A program made the position numbers and the translations under genes. The notes below the pieces were generated by a model. That model was not told the origin of the DNA. It saw only the letters and a program-made list of their open reading frames with translations, and searched no databases. Positions 31,144-41,668 of a stretch of DNA of 58,245 nt are shown here, in pieces; the stretch's first letter is position 1, and each line of letters opens with the position of its first letter. The DNA is taken from assembly GCF_900110885.1 (NCBI RefSeq), contig NZ_FOFJ01000026.1, positions 1-58,245 on the forward strand. The letters run 5' to 3'. Source of the stretch: Azotobacter beijerinckii (GTDB lineage Bacteria > Pseudomonadota > Gammaproteobacteria > Pseudomonadales > Pseudomonadaceae).

Positions 31144-31950
31144 TCAGGACGCTCCCGCTCCACCCCACCGGACGGCACGGGCTGGCAGAGGCTCGCGGCT
31201 GGGCGAAGGCTCGACCGGCCTGAGCACCCGATCGAGGACTTCCGCCTCCAGCGCAGCAAGGCGTGCCGAGCCCCGGCTGCGCGGACGCGGCAGATCGACC
31301 GGCAGATCCAGGCCGATGCGTCCCTCCTCGATCAGGATCACCCGGTCGGCGACGGCGACCGCCTCGCTGACGTCGTGGGTGACCAGCAGCACGGTGAAGC
31401 CATGCTGCTGCCAGAGCCGTTCGATCAGCTGCTGCATCTCGATGCGGGTCAACGCGTCCAGCGCGCCCAGCGGCTCGTCGAGCAGCAACAGGCGCGGGCG
31501 GTGGATCAGCGCCCGCGCCAGGGCCACCCGCTGCTTCTGCCCGCCGGACAGCGCCGCCGGCCACTCCCCGGCGCGCTCGGCCAGCCCCACCGCAGCCAGG
31601 GCCTCCTCGGCACGGGGACGCCAGTCGCCGGACAGGCCGAGACCGACGTTGTCGATCACCCGTTTCCAGGGCAGCAGGCGTGCGTCCTGGAACATCAGCC
31701 GGGTGTCCTCGCGCACTTGCGCCAGCGGCACCTGGCCGGCCAGCAGCGCTCCGCCGCTCGGCGCATCCAGCCCGGCCAGCAGACGCAGCAGGGTGCTCTT
31801 GCCGCAGCCGCTGCGACCGACCACGGCGACGAACTGGCCGGCCGGAATGTGCAGATCGATCTCCTGCAGCACCCGGCGCTCGCCGAACGCCTTGTGGAGG
31901 CCTTCGAGCGCCAGCGGGATGCCGTTCTTCAAATTGTGCAAGGCGCTCAT
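31144..31950 (-). CDS. ssuB: Aliphatic sulfonate ABC transporter ATPase SsuB
   Basis: 268 residues. Walker [17 protein letters not shown] is near residue 46, then the Q-loop [10 protein letters not shown] (the LLPW form typical of sulfonate/nitrate importers), signature [16 protein letters not shown], Walker [14 protein letters not shown] and the switch region [11 protein letters not shown]. It drives sulfonate import through SsuC. It is the last gene of lsfA-ssuEADCB; its start overlaps the end of ssuC by four bases. The ssuF gene that often follows in pseudomonads is absent, and the tRNA promoter lies 55 bases downstream. Confidence 0.94.
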   Translation of the reverse strand: MSALHNLKNGIPLALEGLHKAFGERRVLQEIDLHIPAGQFVAVVGRSGCGKSTLLRLLAGLDAPSGGALLAGQVPLAQVREDTRLMFQDARLLPWKRVIDNVGLGLSGDWRPRAEEALAAVGLAERAGEWPAALSGGQKQRVALARALIHRPRLLLLDEPLGALDALTRIEMQQLIERLWQQHGFTVLLVTHDVSEAVAVADRVILIEEGRIGLDLPVDLPRPRSRGSARLAALEAEVLDRVLRPVEPSPSREPLPARAVRWGGAGAS

Positions 31951-32741
31951 TGGGCACCTGCCTTGGCCTGATAGGCTGGATGCCAGCGCAGCCACAGGCG
32001 CTCCAGGGTGCGCGCCGCTACGTCGGCCAGCTTGCCGAGCACGGCGTAGAGCAGGATCGCCAGTACCACCACGTCGGTCTGCAGGAATTCGCGGGCGTTC
32101 ATCGCCAGATAGCCGATGCCGGAACTGGCGGAAATGGTTTCCGCGACGATCAGCGTCAGCCACATGAAGCCGAGGGCGAAGCGCACGCCGACCAGAATCG
32201 ACGGCAGCGCGCCGGGCAGGATCACCTGGCGAAACAGGGCAAACCCGGACAGGCCGTAGCTGCGCGCCATCTCCACCAGGCCGGCGTCGACGTTGCGGAT
32301 GCCGTGGTAGGTATTCAGATAGATGGGAAACAGGGTGCCGAGGGCGACCAGGAAGATCTTCGCCGCCTCGTCGATGCCGAACCAGAGGATCACCAGCGGG
32401 ATCAGCGCCAGGTGCGGCACGTTGCGAATCATCTGCACCGAGCTGTCGAGCAGGCGCTCGCCCCAGGTCGACAGGCCGGTGATGAAGCCGAGCAGCAGGC
32501 CGAGGCCGCCGCCGATGGCGAAGCCGATGCTCGCCCGCCAGCCGCTGATCGCCAGGTGTTGCCAGAGATCGCCGCTGGCGAACAGGTCCCAGCCGGCCTC
32601 TAGCACTGCGCTCGGCGCCGGCAGGATGCGGGTGGAAAGCAGCCCGCTGGCCACCGCGCCCTGCCAGACCGCCAACAGCGTCAGGGGCAGCGCCCAGGGC
32701 GACAGGCGCTGGGCCAGCCGCTTGATATGGGGTGTAGTCAT
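31947..32741 (-). CDS. ssuC: Aliphatic sulfonate ABC transporter permease SsuC
   Basis: 264 residues, about six membrane helices. The ATPase-contact (EAA) loop is [25 protein letters not shown] near residue 165, and the next segment is [15 protein letters not shown]. It forms the inner-membrane channel for alkanesulfonates with SsuA and SsuB. Start ATG 32741 ([13 protein letters not shown]) fits the family; the longer frame to 32792 runs into a hairpin repeat. A 159-base gap with that repeat separates it from ssuD. Confidence 0.94.
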   Translation of the reverse strand: MTTPHIKRLAQRLSPWALPLTLLAVWQGAVASGLLSTRILPAPSAVLEAGWDLFASGDLWQHLAISGWRASIGFAIGGGLGLLLGFITGLSTWGERLLDSSVQMIRNVPHLALIPLVILWFGIDEAAKIFLVALGTLFPIYLNTYHGIRNVDAGLVEMARSYGLSGFALFRQVILPGALPSILVGVRFALGFMWLTLIVAETISASSGIGYLAMNAREFLQTDVVVLAILLYAVLGKLADVAARTLERLWLRWHPAYQAKAGAQ

Positions 32742-32759
32742 TTTCGACCTCTTGAGTCT

Positions 32760-32895
32760 TGCGGTCCGTAGGATGGAAAACGCGCGCAGCACTTTTCACG
32801 ATGGTTCCCACGCTCCTGCGTGGAAACCCGCGACCTGGACGCTCGGCGTCCAGTGGTCGGGGCAGCGTGCCCACGCAGGAGCGTGAGCACGCTCG
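32760..32895. repeat. Nested hairpin repeat between ssuD and ssuC
   Basis: Outer perfect 15-base arms CACGCTCCTGCGTGG (32809-32823) and CCACGCAGGAGCGTG (32871-32885) enclose CTGGACGC-TCG-GCGTCCAG (32835-32853). The preceding GTAGGATGGAAAACGCGC is of another repeat type seen in the window. REP-like, within the ssu operon, where it could lower expression of ssuCB relative to ssuD. Confidence 0.65.
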
Positions 32896-32900
32896 GTCTC

Positions 32901-34049
32901 TCAGCTGGCAGCCGCCGCCCTGGGCAGGATGTCGTTGGCCACCACCTCGCCGAACGGGCTGACGTAGTTGCGCCCGTCCGGCCTGGCCGGACGGGCCAGC
33001 TCGAGGTGCGGAAAGAGCAGCTCGGCGACCCGGTAGGACTCCTCCAGGTGCGGGTAGCCGGAGAACACGAAGGTGTCGATGCCGAGGTCGGCGTATTCCT
33101 TGATCCGCGCCGCCACCGTCGGCCCGTCGCCGACCAGCGCGGTACCGGCGCCGCCGCGCACCAGGCCGACGCCGGCCCAGAGGTTGGGCGACACCTCCAA
33201 GTTCTCCTTGCTGCCGCCGTGCAGGGCGGCCATGCGCTGCTGGCCGACCGAGTCGAAGCGCGCCAGCGAGGCCTGGGCCTTGGCGATGGTCTCGTCGTCG
33301 AGGTGGCTGATCAGCCGGTCGGCGGCCGCCCAGGCTTCCTCGTTGGTCTCGCGGACGATCACGTGCAGGCGGATGCCGAAGCGCACCGTGCGCCCGTGGC
33401 GGGCGGCGCGGGCGCGCACGTCGGCGATCTTCTCAGCCACCGCGGCCGGCGGCTCGCCCCAGGTCAGGTAGAGGTCGACCTGCTCGGCGGCCAGCTCGTG
33501 GGCGGCCTCCGAGGAGCCGCCGAAGTACAGCGGCGGATGGGGTTGCTGGAGCGGCGGAAAGAGCAGCTTGGCGCCCTCGACCTGGATGTGCTTGCCCTTC
33601 AGGTCGACGGTCTCGCCGGACAGCACGCCGCGCCAGATCCGGGTGAACTCGGCCGCCGCCTCGTAGCGCTCGGCATGGGACAGGTGCAGGCCCTCGCCGG
33701 CCAGTTCCTCCGGGTCGCCGCCGGTCACCAGGTTGAACAGCGCGCGACCGCCGGACAGCCGGTCGAGGGTCGCCGCCTGCCGCGCCGCCACGGTCGGCGA
33801 GATGATCCCCGGACGCAGGGCGACGAGGAACTTCAGGCGCTGGGTGACCGGGATCAGCGAGGCGGCGACCAGCCAGGAATCCTCGCAGGAACGCCCGGTG
33901 GGAATCAGCACGCCGCCGAAGCCGAGGCGGTCGGCGGCCTGGGCGATCTGCTGCAGGTAGGCGTGGTCGACGGCGCGGGCGCCCTCGGCGGTGCCCAGGT
34001 AGTGGCCGTCGCCGTGGGTGGGCAGGAACCAGAAAACGTTCAGACTCAT
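32901..34049 (-). CDS. ssuD: FMNH2-dependent alkanesulfonate monooxygenase SsuD
   Basis: 382 residues, luciferase-like TIM barrel. It begins [19 protein letters not shown] as SsuD does. The conserved [12 protein letters not shown] contains the active-site Cys, and [41 protein letters not shown] and [26 protein letters not shown] follow, the last being the phosphate-binding loop for FMN. It oxidises C1-C14 alkanesulfonates to aldehyde plus sulfite with FMNH2 from SsuE. It lies between ssuA and ssuC as in the Pseudomonas ssu operon. Confidence 0.97.
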   Translation of the reverse strand: MSLNVFWFLPTHGDGHYLGTAEGARAVDHAYLQQIAQAADRLGFGGVLIPTGRSCEDSWLVAASLIPVTQRLKFLVALRPGIISPTVAARQAATLDRLSGGRALFNLVTGGDPEELAGEGLHLSHAERYEAAAEFTRIWRGVLSGETVDLKGKHIQVEGAKLLFPPLQQPHPPLYFGGSSEAAHELAAEQVDLYLTWGEPPAAVAEKIADVRARAARHGRTVRFGIRLHVIVRETNEEAWAAADRLISHLDDETIAKAQASLARFDSVGQQRMAALHGGSKENLEVSPNLWAGVGLVRGGAGTALVGDGPTVAARIKEYADLGIDTFVFSGYPHLEESYRVAELLFPHLELARPARPDGRNYVSPFGEVVANDILPRAAAAS

Positions 34050-34100
34050 GGAGTGGTCTCCTTTCGATGGGGGCTTGGGACGCGGGCGAACGCCGGTGAA

Positions 34101-35063
34101 TTACTGCCGGGCCACCTTGGCCGGCGGCGTCCACACCACGTCCTTGATGCTCAGGCGTTTGGGAATCAGCTTCAGCTCGGCGAAGGTGTCGGCGATCTTC
34201 TGTTGCGCCGCGACCACCGCCGGGGTGAGCGGCTGCGCGCCGTAGCCCTGGCGTACCACCGCCTGGTGGGTGATTTCCGGGGACAGGCCGATCAGCGGCG
34301 CGACCTGCGCGGTGACCTTCTGCGGATCGGCCCTGGAATCCTCGCCGACGCTGCGCACTTCCTCGATCAGCGTCTCGATCACCTGCGGGTGCTTGCCGAC
34401 GTAGGCACCGGTGGCCAGATAGAACTGATGGTTGTCGACGATCCCCTGGCCGTTGCGCAGGGTGCGCGCCGCCAGCTGCTTCTCGGCGGCGGACTGGAAG
34501 GGGTCCCAGATCACCCAGGCGTCCACCCGGCCGCCCTCGAAGGCGGCGCGGCCGTCGGCCGGCGGCAGGTACACCGGGGTGATGTCCCCGATCCCCAGGC
34601 CCGCCTCTTCCAGGGCGCGGACCAGCAGGTAGTGGACGTTGGAGCCCTTGTTCAGGGCAACTTTCTTGCCCTTGAGTTCGGCGACGCTCTTGATCGGCGA
34701 ATCCTTGGGCACCAGGATCGCCTCGCCCAGCGGGGCCGGCGGTTCGAAGGCCACGTAGCGCAAATCGGCGCCGGCGGCCTGGGCGAATACCGGCGGGGTT
34801 TCGCCGGTCACGCCGAAATCGATGGAGCCGACGTTCAGCCCCTCCAGCAGCTGCGGGCCGCCGGGAAACTCGGTCCACTGCACCTCGATGCCCTGTGCCG
34901 CCAGGCGCTTCTCCAGCGTGCCCTTGGCCTTGAGCAGCACCAGAGTGCCGTATTTCTGATAACCGATCCGCAGGGACTCGGCCTGTGCCTGGGTGATGAC
35001 GCCGAAGGAAACGGCTGCCGCGAACAGGGCAACCAGACTTCGACGCAAAGCGATGGCGCGCAT
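34101..35063 (-). CDS. ssuA: Sulfonate-binding periplasmic protein SsuA
   Basis: 320 residues, signal peptide MRAIALRRSLVALFAAAVSFGV with cleavage near AQA-ESL. The mature protein has LRIGYQKYGTLVLLKAKGTLEKRL, FPGGPQLLEGLNVGSIDFGVTGETPP and GRVDAWVIWDPFQSAAE, all standard for SsuA/TauA-type proteins. It captures aliphatic sulfonates and delivers them to SsuCB. It lies 51 bases upstream of ssuD. Confidence 0.95.
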   Translation of the reverse strand: MRAIALRRSLVALFAAAVSFGVITQAQAESLRIGYQKYGTLVLLKAKGTLEKRLAAQGIEVQWTEFPGGPQLLEGLNVGSIDFGVTGETPPVFAQAAGADLRYVAFEPPAPLGEAILVPKDSPIKSVAELKGKKVALNKGSNVHYLLVRALEEAGLGIGDITPVYLPPADGRAAFEGGRVDAWVIWDPFQSAAEKQLAARTLRNGQGIVDNHQFYLATGAYVGKHPQVIETLIEEVRSVGEDSRADPQKVTAQVAPLIGLSPEITHQAVVRQGYGAQPLTPAVVAAQQKIADTFAELKLIPKRLSIKDVVWTPPAKVARQ

Positions 35064-35160
35064 GGGCGACCTCTCCTTCGCATGGACTGGGTGTGCGACC
35101 TGCTCGCCCGTTGACGGGCCAGTAAGGCGGGGTTTCCGCTGCTGGCAGCGGCTTGCGGGA

Positions 35161-35754
35161 TCAGAGACTCCGGCGGGCGCGTTCCGGCCGGTCGTTCGAG
35201 TGGTGAATATCCAGGGCGCCGCTGCGGCGGATCAGGGCGGCGAGCAGATCGTCGAGGGATTCGTCGAGACGCTCGACCAGTTCGTCGGTAAAGCGGGCCG
35301 GCTGCTCGCCCTCGGGATAGGCGATCTGCGCATCCACGGCGAACACCCCGGTCAGCACCTCCTGGGCTTTCAGCGCCGAGAGCACCGGCTTGAGGGCGTA
35401 ATCCACCGCCAGCAGATGGGCCGGGCTGCCGCCGCTGACCACCGGCAGCACCACCTTGTCGTTCAGCACCCGCTCGGGCAGCAGATCGAGCAGGACCTTC
35501 AGCGCGCCGGAGAAGGATGCCTTGTACACCGGGGTCGCGACGATCAGGCCATCGGCCAGTCCGACCGTGGCCTGCAGATCGCGCACCGCCGGGCTGTCGA
35601 AGCGGGCATGGAGCAGCTCCTCGGCGGCAAAGTCGCGCACCCGGATCAGCGACACCGCGATCCCCCGGCGCTCCAGGTATTCGCGGGCGTAATCCAGCAG
35701 CAGCTCGCCGCGCGAGCGTTGCGAGGGACTGCCGGAGAGCAGGACAACGTGCAT
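35161..35754 (-). CDS. ssuE: NADPH-dependent FMN reductase SsuE
   Basis: 197 residues, flavodoxin-like fold. The FMN phosphate loop [19 protein letters not shown] is at the N-terminus, followed by [25 protein letters not shown] and [23 protein letters not shown]. It supplies reduced FMN to SsuD. It lies ten bases after lsfA, so the two are cotranscribed, and about 100 bases before ssuA. Confidence 0.95.
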   Translation of the reverse strand: MHVVLLSGSPSQRSRGELLLDYAREYLERRGIAVSLIRVRDFAAEELLHARFDSPAVRDLQATVGLADGLIVATPVYKASFSGALKVLLDLLPERVLNDKVVLPVVSGGSPAHLLAVDYALKPVLSALKAQEVLTGVFAVDAQIAYPEGEQPARFTDELVERLDESLDDLLAALIRRSGALDIHHSNDRPERARRSL

Positions 35755-35764
35755 GATCGTCTCC

Positions 35765-36403
35765 TTACCTGTTGGGTTGCGGGGTCAGGCGCAGATAGGG
35801 CTTCACCGCGCGGAAGCCTTTCGGGAAGCGCTGCTTGAGTTCGTCCGGGTCCTGCAGCGAGGGCACGATCACCACCTCCTCGCCGTCCTGCCAGTTGGCC
35901 GGGGTAGCGACCTTGTAGTGGTCGGTCAGCTGCAGCGAATCGATCACCCGCAGGATCTCGTGGAAGTTGCGCCCGGTGCTCGCCGGATAGGTGATGATCA
36001 GCCGCACCTTCTTGTTCGGGTCGACGATGAACAGCGAACGCACGGTCAGGGTGTCGCTGGCGTTCGGGTGGATCAGGTCGTAGAGCCCGGAGACCTTGCG
36101 GTCGGCGTCGGCGAGGATCGGGAAATTGACCTGGACGTCCTGGGTTTCCTCGATGTCGCCGATCCATTTCAGGTGGAACTCCACCGGGTCCACCGAGAGC
36201 GCGATGGCCTTGACGTTGCGCTTGGCGAACTCCTCCTTGAGCTTGGCGGTGAAGCCCAGCTCGGTGGTGCATACCGGAGTGAAGTCGGCGGGGTGGGAGA
36301 ACAGGACTCCCCAGCTGTCGCCCAGCCACTCGTGGAAACGGATGCGGCCGGCGCTGGAATCCTGTTCGAAGTCGGGGGCGATGTCGCCGAGACGGATGCT
36401 CAT
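35765..36403 (-). CDS. lsfA: 1-Cys peroxiredoxin LsfA, sulfate-starvation type
   Basis: 212 residues from [19 protein letters not shown], with GCAGGAG before the ATG. The peroxidatic Cys is in [15 protein letters not shown] near residue 46, and the resolving PVC of 2-Cys enzymes is missing. The long C-terminal domain ([23 protein letters not shown]) is that of Prx6-type enzymes. In Pseudomonas putida lsfA is induced when sulfate is short and precedes ssuEADCB, as here. It removes peroxides, probably those made when SsuD/SsuE leak electrons to oxygen. Confidence 0.95.
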   Translation of the reverse strand: MSIRLGDIAPDFEQDSSAGRIRFHEWLGDSWGVLFSHPADFTPVCTTELGFTAKLKEEFAKRNVKAIALSVDPVEFHLKWIGDIEETQDVQVNFPILADADRKVSGLYDLIHPNASDTLTVRSLFIVDPNKKVRLIITYPASTGRNFHEILRVIDSLQLTDHYKVATPANWQDGEEVVIVPSLQDPDELKQRFPKGFRAVKPYLRLTPQPNR

Positions 36404-36618
36404 GGTCTGCTCCTGCAGTGTGGTCCTGAACTGGCGGCCACTATGCGCAGGGCGTTTCAAAAACAAAAAGAATATATTTTGATTTATTAATCGCTATTTG
36501 GAATAAAACAAAAGGCCAGCCCGGGGGAATATCCAAGTAACCAAATATTCTTTTATGGCATAAAAAAGATTCTCCTATAGTGCCACCATCTTTTGTCCGA
36601 ACCCCCTGGATAGTCTCC
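36404..36618. promoter_or_regulatory. Divergent lsfA-ssu / sbp promoter region
   Basis: 215 bases, strongly AT-rich at 36462-36585 against its GC-rich neighbours. It holds GAATAT...ATATTC arms (36520-36550) and several TTAT/ATAA half sites. A TATAGT -10-like hexamer for sbp lies at 36576-36581 with only a weak -35, as expected of an activator-dependent promoter. Control by CysB is likely from the genes' roles, but no perfect box is claimed. Confidence 0.5.
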
Positions 36619-37617
36619 ATGAAGCGACTGCTGACCTCTTCCCTGCTGGCGGCCGGCGTGGCCCTGGCCTGCGCCACCAGCCAGGCGGCCCCTCTGCTGA
36701 ACGTTTCCTACGACGTGATGCGCGACTTCTACAAGGAATACAACCCGGCCTTCCAGAAGCACTGGCAGGCCGAGGGCCATCCGCCGCTGCAGATCCAGAT
36801 GTCCCACGGCGGCTCGAGCAAGCAGGCCCGCGCGGTGATCGACGGCCTGCCGGCCGACGTCATCACCATGAACATGGCCACCGACATCAACGCCCTGCAC
36901 GACCACGGCCAGCTGATTCCGAAGAACTGGGCCGAGCGCCTGCCGGACCACAGCGCGCCCTTCACCTCGGCGACCGTGTTCATCGTCCGCAAGGGTAACC
37001 CGAAGCAGCTCAAGGACTGGCCCGACCTGCTCAAGGACGGCGTGCAGGTGGTGGTGCCCAATCCCAAGACCTCCGGCAACGGCCGCTACACCTACCTCTC
37101 GGCGTGGGGCTACGTACTGAAGAGCGGCGGCAACGAGCAGGCCGCCCGCGACTTCGTCGGCAAACTGTTCCGCCAGGCGCCGGTCCTCGACACCGGCGGT
37201 CGCGCCGCCACCACCACCTTCATGCAGAACCAAATCGGCGACGTGCTGGTGACCTTCGAGAACGAGGCGGAAATGATCGCCCGCGAATTCGGCCGCGGCG
37301 CCTTCGAGGTGGTCTACCCCAGCGTCTCCGCCCAGGCCGAGCCGCCGGTGACGGTGGTCGACAAGGTGGTCGACAAGAAAGGCACCCGCCAGGAGGCCGA
37401 GGCCTACCTGAAATACCTGTGGTCCGACGAGGGCCAGCGCATCGCCGCCAACAACTACCTGCGCCCGCGCAACCCGAAGATCCTCGCCGAATTCGCCGAC
37501 CGCTTCCCCAAGGTCGAGTTGCTCGACGTGGTGAAGACCTTCGGCGAGTGGCCGGAAATCCAGAAGACCCACTTCAACGACGGCGGGGTGTTCGACCAGG
37601 TCTACGGCGCCCGCTGA
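36619..37617 (+). CDS. sbp: Periplasmic sulfate-binding protein
   Basis: 332 residues from MKRLLTSSLLAAGVALACATSQA-APL. The Sbp/CysP signatures are all present: LLNVSYDVMRDFYKEYNPAF, MSHGGSSKQARAVIDGLPADVITMN, VPNPKTSGNGRYTYLSAWGY, ENEAEM and YLWSDEGQRIAANNYLRPR. It binds sulfate for the CysTWA importer, but no cysT, cysW or cysA gene is in the window, so it must use a transporter coded elsewhere. It is divergent from lsfA-ssu. A GGGTGGAC/GTCCACCC hairpin at 37633-37662 follows the gene. Confidence 0.95.
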   Translation: MKRLLTSSLLAAGVALACATSQAAPLLNVSYDVMRDFYKEYNPAFQKHWQAEGHPPLQIQMSHGGSSKQARAVIDGLPADVITMNMATDINALHDHGQLIPKNWAERLPDHSAPFTSATVFIVRKGNPKQLKDWPDLLKDGVQVVVPNPKTSGNGRYTYLSAWGYVLKSGGNEQAARDFVGKLFRQAPVLDTGGRAATTTFMQNQIGDVLVTFENEAEMIAREFGRGAFEVVYPSVSAQAEPPVTVVDKVVDKKGTRQEAEAYLKYLWSDEGQRIAANNYLRPRNPKILAEFADRFPKVELLDVVKTFGEWPEIQKTHFNDGGVFDQVYGAR

Positions 37618-37762
37618 GGAGCCCCTGCCGCCGGGTGGACGACCGCGCAGCGTTGTCCACCCTGCAAGTGCCCTGCCCCAACCCGTTTGCCGGGCGCCGC
37701 CGCACCGTCGAAGACGGGACGGAAACGCCCACTGCCGCGTCCCCAGCCCAGAACGGACCCCC

Positions 37763-38743
37763 ATGAAAAAGAACGTCTTCGTCTTCAGCCGCCTCGCTCC
37801 CGAGCACCAGGAGCGCCTGCGCCGGCACTTCAACGTCACCCTCCTCGACCCCGCCGGGGACATCGCCGCCCAGTACGCCGCAGCGCTGCCAGCGGCCCAC
37901 GGCCTGCTCGGCGTGGGCCGGCCCTTCGGCCCCGCCCAGCTGGAAGCGGCGCGGCAGCTGGAGGCGATCACCAGCATCTCGGTGGGCTACGACAACTACG
38001 ACCTGGCCTACCTCGACGAGCGCGGCATCCTCCTCACCAACACCCCGGACGTGCTCACCGAGAGCACCGCCGACCTGGGCTTCGCCCTGCTGATCGGCGC
38101 CGCCCGCCGCGTCGCCGAACTCGACGCCTGGGTCAAGGCCGGCCACTGGCAGGCGCCGGTCGGCCCGGCGCAGTTCGGCAGCGACGTGCACGGCAAGACC
38201 CTCGGCATCCTCGGCCTCGGCAAGATCGGCGCGGCGATCGCCCGGCGCGGACGTTTCGGCTTCGGCATGGAGGTGATCTACCACGGCAACGGCCGCAAGG
38301 CCGAGCTGGAGGAGGAACTCGGCGCCCGCTACCGGAGCCTCGACGAGCTGCTCGGCGAGGCGGATTTCGTCTGCGTGGTGGTGCCGCTCAGCGAGCGCAC
38401 CCGTCGGCTGATCGGCCGCCGCGAACTGGCGCTGATGAAGCCCTCGGCGATCCTGGTCAACATCGCCCGCGGCCCGGTGATCGACGAGGCGGCGCTGATC
38501 GAGGCCCTGCAGGAACGACGCATCCTGGCCGCCGGACTGGACGTCTACGAGAAGGAGCCGCTGCAGGAGTCGCCGCTGTTCGCCCTGCCCAACGCGGTCA
38601 CCCTGCCGCATATCGGCTCGGCGACCCACGAGACCCGCCGGGCCATGGCCGAACGGGCGATCGACAACCTCGAGCGCGCGCTGCTCGGCGGCACTCCGCG
38701 GGACATCGTCAACCCGCAGGTCTGGAGCCGGCGCCAGCCGTAG
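37763..38743 (+). CDS. D-2-hydroxyacid dehydrogenase (2-ketogluconate / glyoxylate reductase type)
   Basis: 326 residues. The NAD(P) motif is GKTLGILGLGKIGAAIARRG near residue 147, and the catalytic triad is Arg in LVNIARGPVIDE, Glu in AGLDVYEKEPL and His in LPHIGSATHETRR. FGFGMEVIYHGNGRK has the basic residue after the second strand that favours NADPH. It most resembles the TkrA/GhrB group, which reduces 2-ketogluconate, glyoxylate or hydroxypyruvate. It sits 145 bases after sbp with its own upstream region; no link to sulfur metabolism is evident from the sequence. Substrate is not decided. Confidence 0.9.
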   Translation: MKKNVFVFSRLAPEHQERLRRHFNVTLLDPAGDIAAQYAAALPAAHGLLGVGRPFGPAQLEAARQLEAITSISVGYDNYDLAYLDERGILLTNTPDVLTESTADLGFALLIGAARRVAELDAWVKAGHWQAPVGPAQFGSDVHGKTLGILGLGKIGAAIARRGRFGFGMEVIYHGNGRKAELEEELGARYRSLDELLGEADFVCVVVPLSERTRRLIGRRELALMKPSAILVNIARGPVIDEAALIEALQERRILAAGLDVYEKEPLQESPLFALPNAVTLPHIGSATHETRRAMAERAIDNLERALLGGTPRDIVNPQVWSRRQP

Positions 38744-38752
38744 CGAAAGCGT

Positions 38753-38777
38753 GGCCTCTCCCTGCCGGGGAGAGGCC
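38753..38777. terminator. Hairpin between convergent genes
   Basis: Perfect 10-base-pair stem GGCCTCTCCC / GGGAGAGGCC with a five-base loop, between the dehydrogenase stop and the convergent binding-protein stop. No T run on either side, so termination is inferred from position. Confidence 0.5.
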
Positions 38778-38791
38778 ATTGAAGGGGAGCC

Positions 38792-39808
38792 TCAGCTCCC
38801 CGCCCCTCCATGGGCTTCCTCGAAGAAATAGTCCTTCCAGGACGCCGCCTTGTTCTTCAGCACGCCCAGCTCGTGGAGCTTCTCGGCATAGATGAAGGTG
38901 CGCTGCGGGACGATGGTGAAGTCGTTTTCCTTATCCTCGACGATCTTCTCCACCAGCGCCGGCGCCAGCTTGGAGCTCTCCACGCGGATGTAGGTCTGCG
39001 CCGCGGCGCGCTTGTCGGCCTTGACGATCCGCTCGGCCTCGGCCAGGGCGTCGTAGAAGGCGCGGTAGGTCTTGGGATTCTCCTTGTGGAACTTCTCGGT
39101 GGTGTAGAGCACGTTGAAGGTCGCCGGCCCGCCGAGGATGTCGTAGGAGCTGATCAGCTTGCGCACCTTCGGGTTCTCCAGGGCCTGGTAATAGAAAGGG
39201 GCGCTGGAAAAATGCGCGCTGATCTCCGAGGCGCCGGAGATCAGCGCCGCGGTGGCGTCGGGATGCGGCAGGCTGACGCTGATGCCGTCGAAGCGCTGGA
39301 AGTGCTGCTTGCCGAACAGCTTGGCCGCCTCGATCTGCAGGGTCCGCGACTGGAAGCCGACGCCGGCGGCGGGCACCGCGATGCGGTCCTTCTCGCCCAG
39401 GTCCTGCAGGGACTTCACCGCCGGATTGTTGGTCAGCAGGTAGTTGGGCTGCGAGCCCAGCGCGGCGATGGCCTTGACGTTCTGCCGGCCGCGGGTGCGG
39501 TCCCACATGGTCAGCATCGGCGGCACGCCGGCCGACACCACGTCGAGGACGCCGGCCAGCAACGCCTCGTTCATCGCGGTGGCGCCGGAGATGCTGCGCC
39601 ACTCCACCTGGATGTCGATGCCCTGCTCCTTGCCGTGCTTCTCGATCAGCTTCTGGTCGCGGACCACGTCGAGCAGCAGGTAGGCGATGCCGAACTGCTG
39701 GGCGATGCCGATGCTGCCCTCGGCCTGGGCGAGCAACGGGCCGGTCAGCAGCCCGGCGAGCACGCCGGCGGCCAGTCGGGCGGGACGGAAAAAGGGGTTT
39801 TTCTGCAT
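38792..39808 (-). CDS. Sulfonate/taurine-type ABC substrate-binding protein (paralogue 1)
   Basis: 338 residues, signal peptide MQKNPFFRPARLAAGVLAGLL with cleavage near AQA-EGS. The mature part begins IGIAQQFGIAYLLLDVVRDQKLIEKHG and has SGATAMNEALLAGVLDVVSAGVPP, AVPAAGVGFQSRTLQIEAAKLFG and NVLYTTEKFHKENPKTYRAF. It belongs to the SsuA/TauA/NrtA superfamily and is plainly related to the protein at 42500-43531, with many identical stretches. It is last in a minus-strand group with an SDR, permease, ATPase, the second binding protein and a TauD-like dioxygenase. The ligand is probably a sulfonate or other organosulfur compound. Confidence 0.88.
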   Translation of the reverse strand: MQKNPFFRPARLAAGVLAGLLTGPLLAQAEGSIGIAQQFGIAYLLLDVVRDQKLIEKHGKEQGIDIQVEWRSISGATAMNEALLAGVLDVVSAGVPPMLTMWDRTRGRQNVKAIAALGSQPNYLLTNNPAVKSLQDLGEKDRIAVPAAGVGFQSRTLQIEAAKLFGKQHFQRFDGISVSLPHPDATAALISGASEISAHFSSAPFYYQALENPKVRKLISSYDILGGPATFNVLYTTEKFHKENPKTYRAFYDALAEAERIVKADKRAAAQTYIRVESSKLAPALVEKIVEDKENDFTIVPQRTFIYAEKLHELGVLKNKAASWKDYFFEEAHGGAGS

Positions 39809-39870
39809 GGGAAACCTCGGACGAACCCGCGCGAGGCCCGCGCGGGCGAAAACGGAAACGGCGCGGCGGA

Positions 39871-41545
<1,675 letters not shown>

Positions 41546-41599
41546 GGTGTGTTTTCCGTAGAGTCTTAGGTAAAAACGGGAAGGCGCGTCAGCGCCCTT

Positions 41600-41668
41600 G
41601 TAGGAGCCAGCTTGCTGGCGATAGCCGTGGCCGGGCCGATCACCGATCGCCAGCAAGCTGGCTCCTAC
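41600..41668. repeat. REP element with perfect 23-base arms
   Basis: Arms at 41600-41622 and 41646-41668 are exact inverted copies of the GTAGGAGCCAGCTTGCTGGC type, a REP sequence common in pseudomonads. The right arm holds the TAG stop codon (41665-41667) of the upstream ABC ATPase gene, so the element begins inside the coding sequence. Confidence 0.85.
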
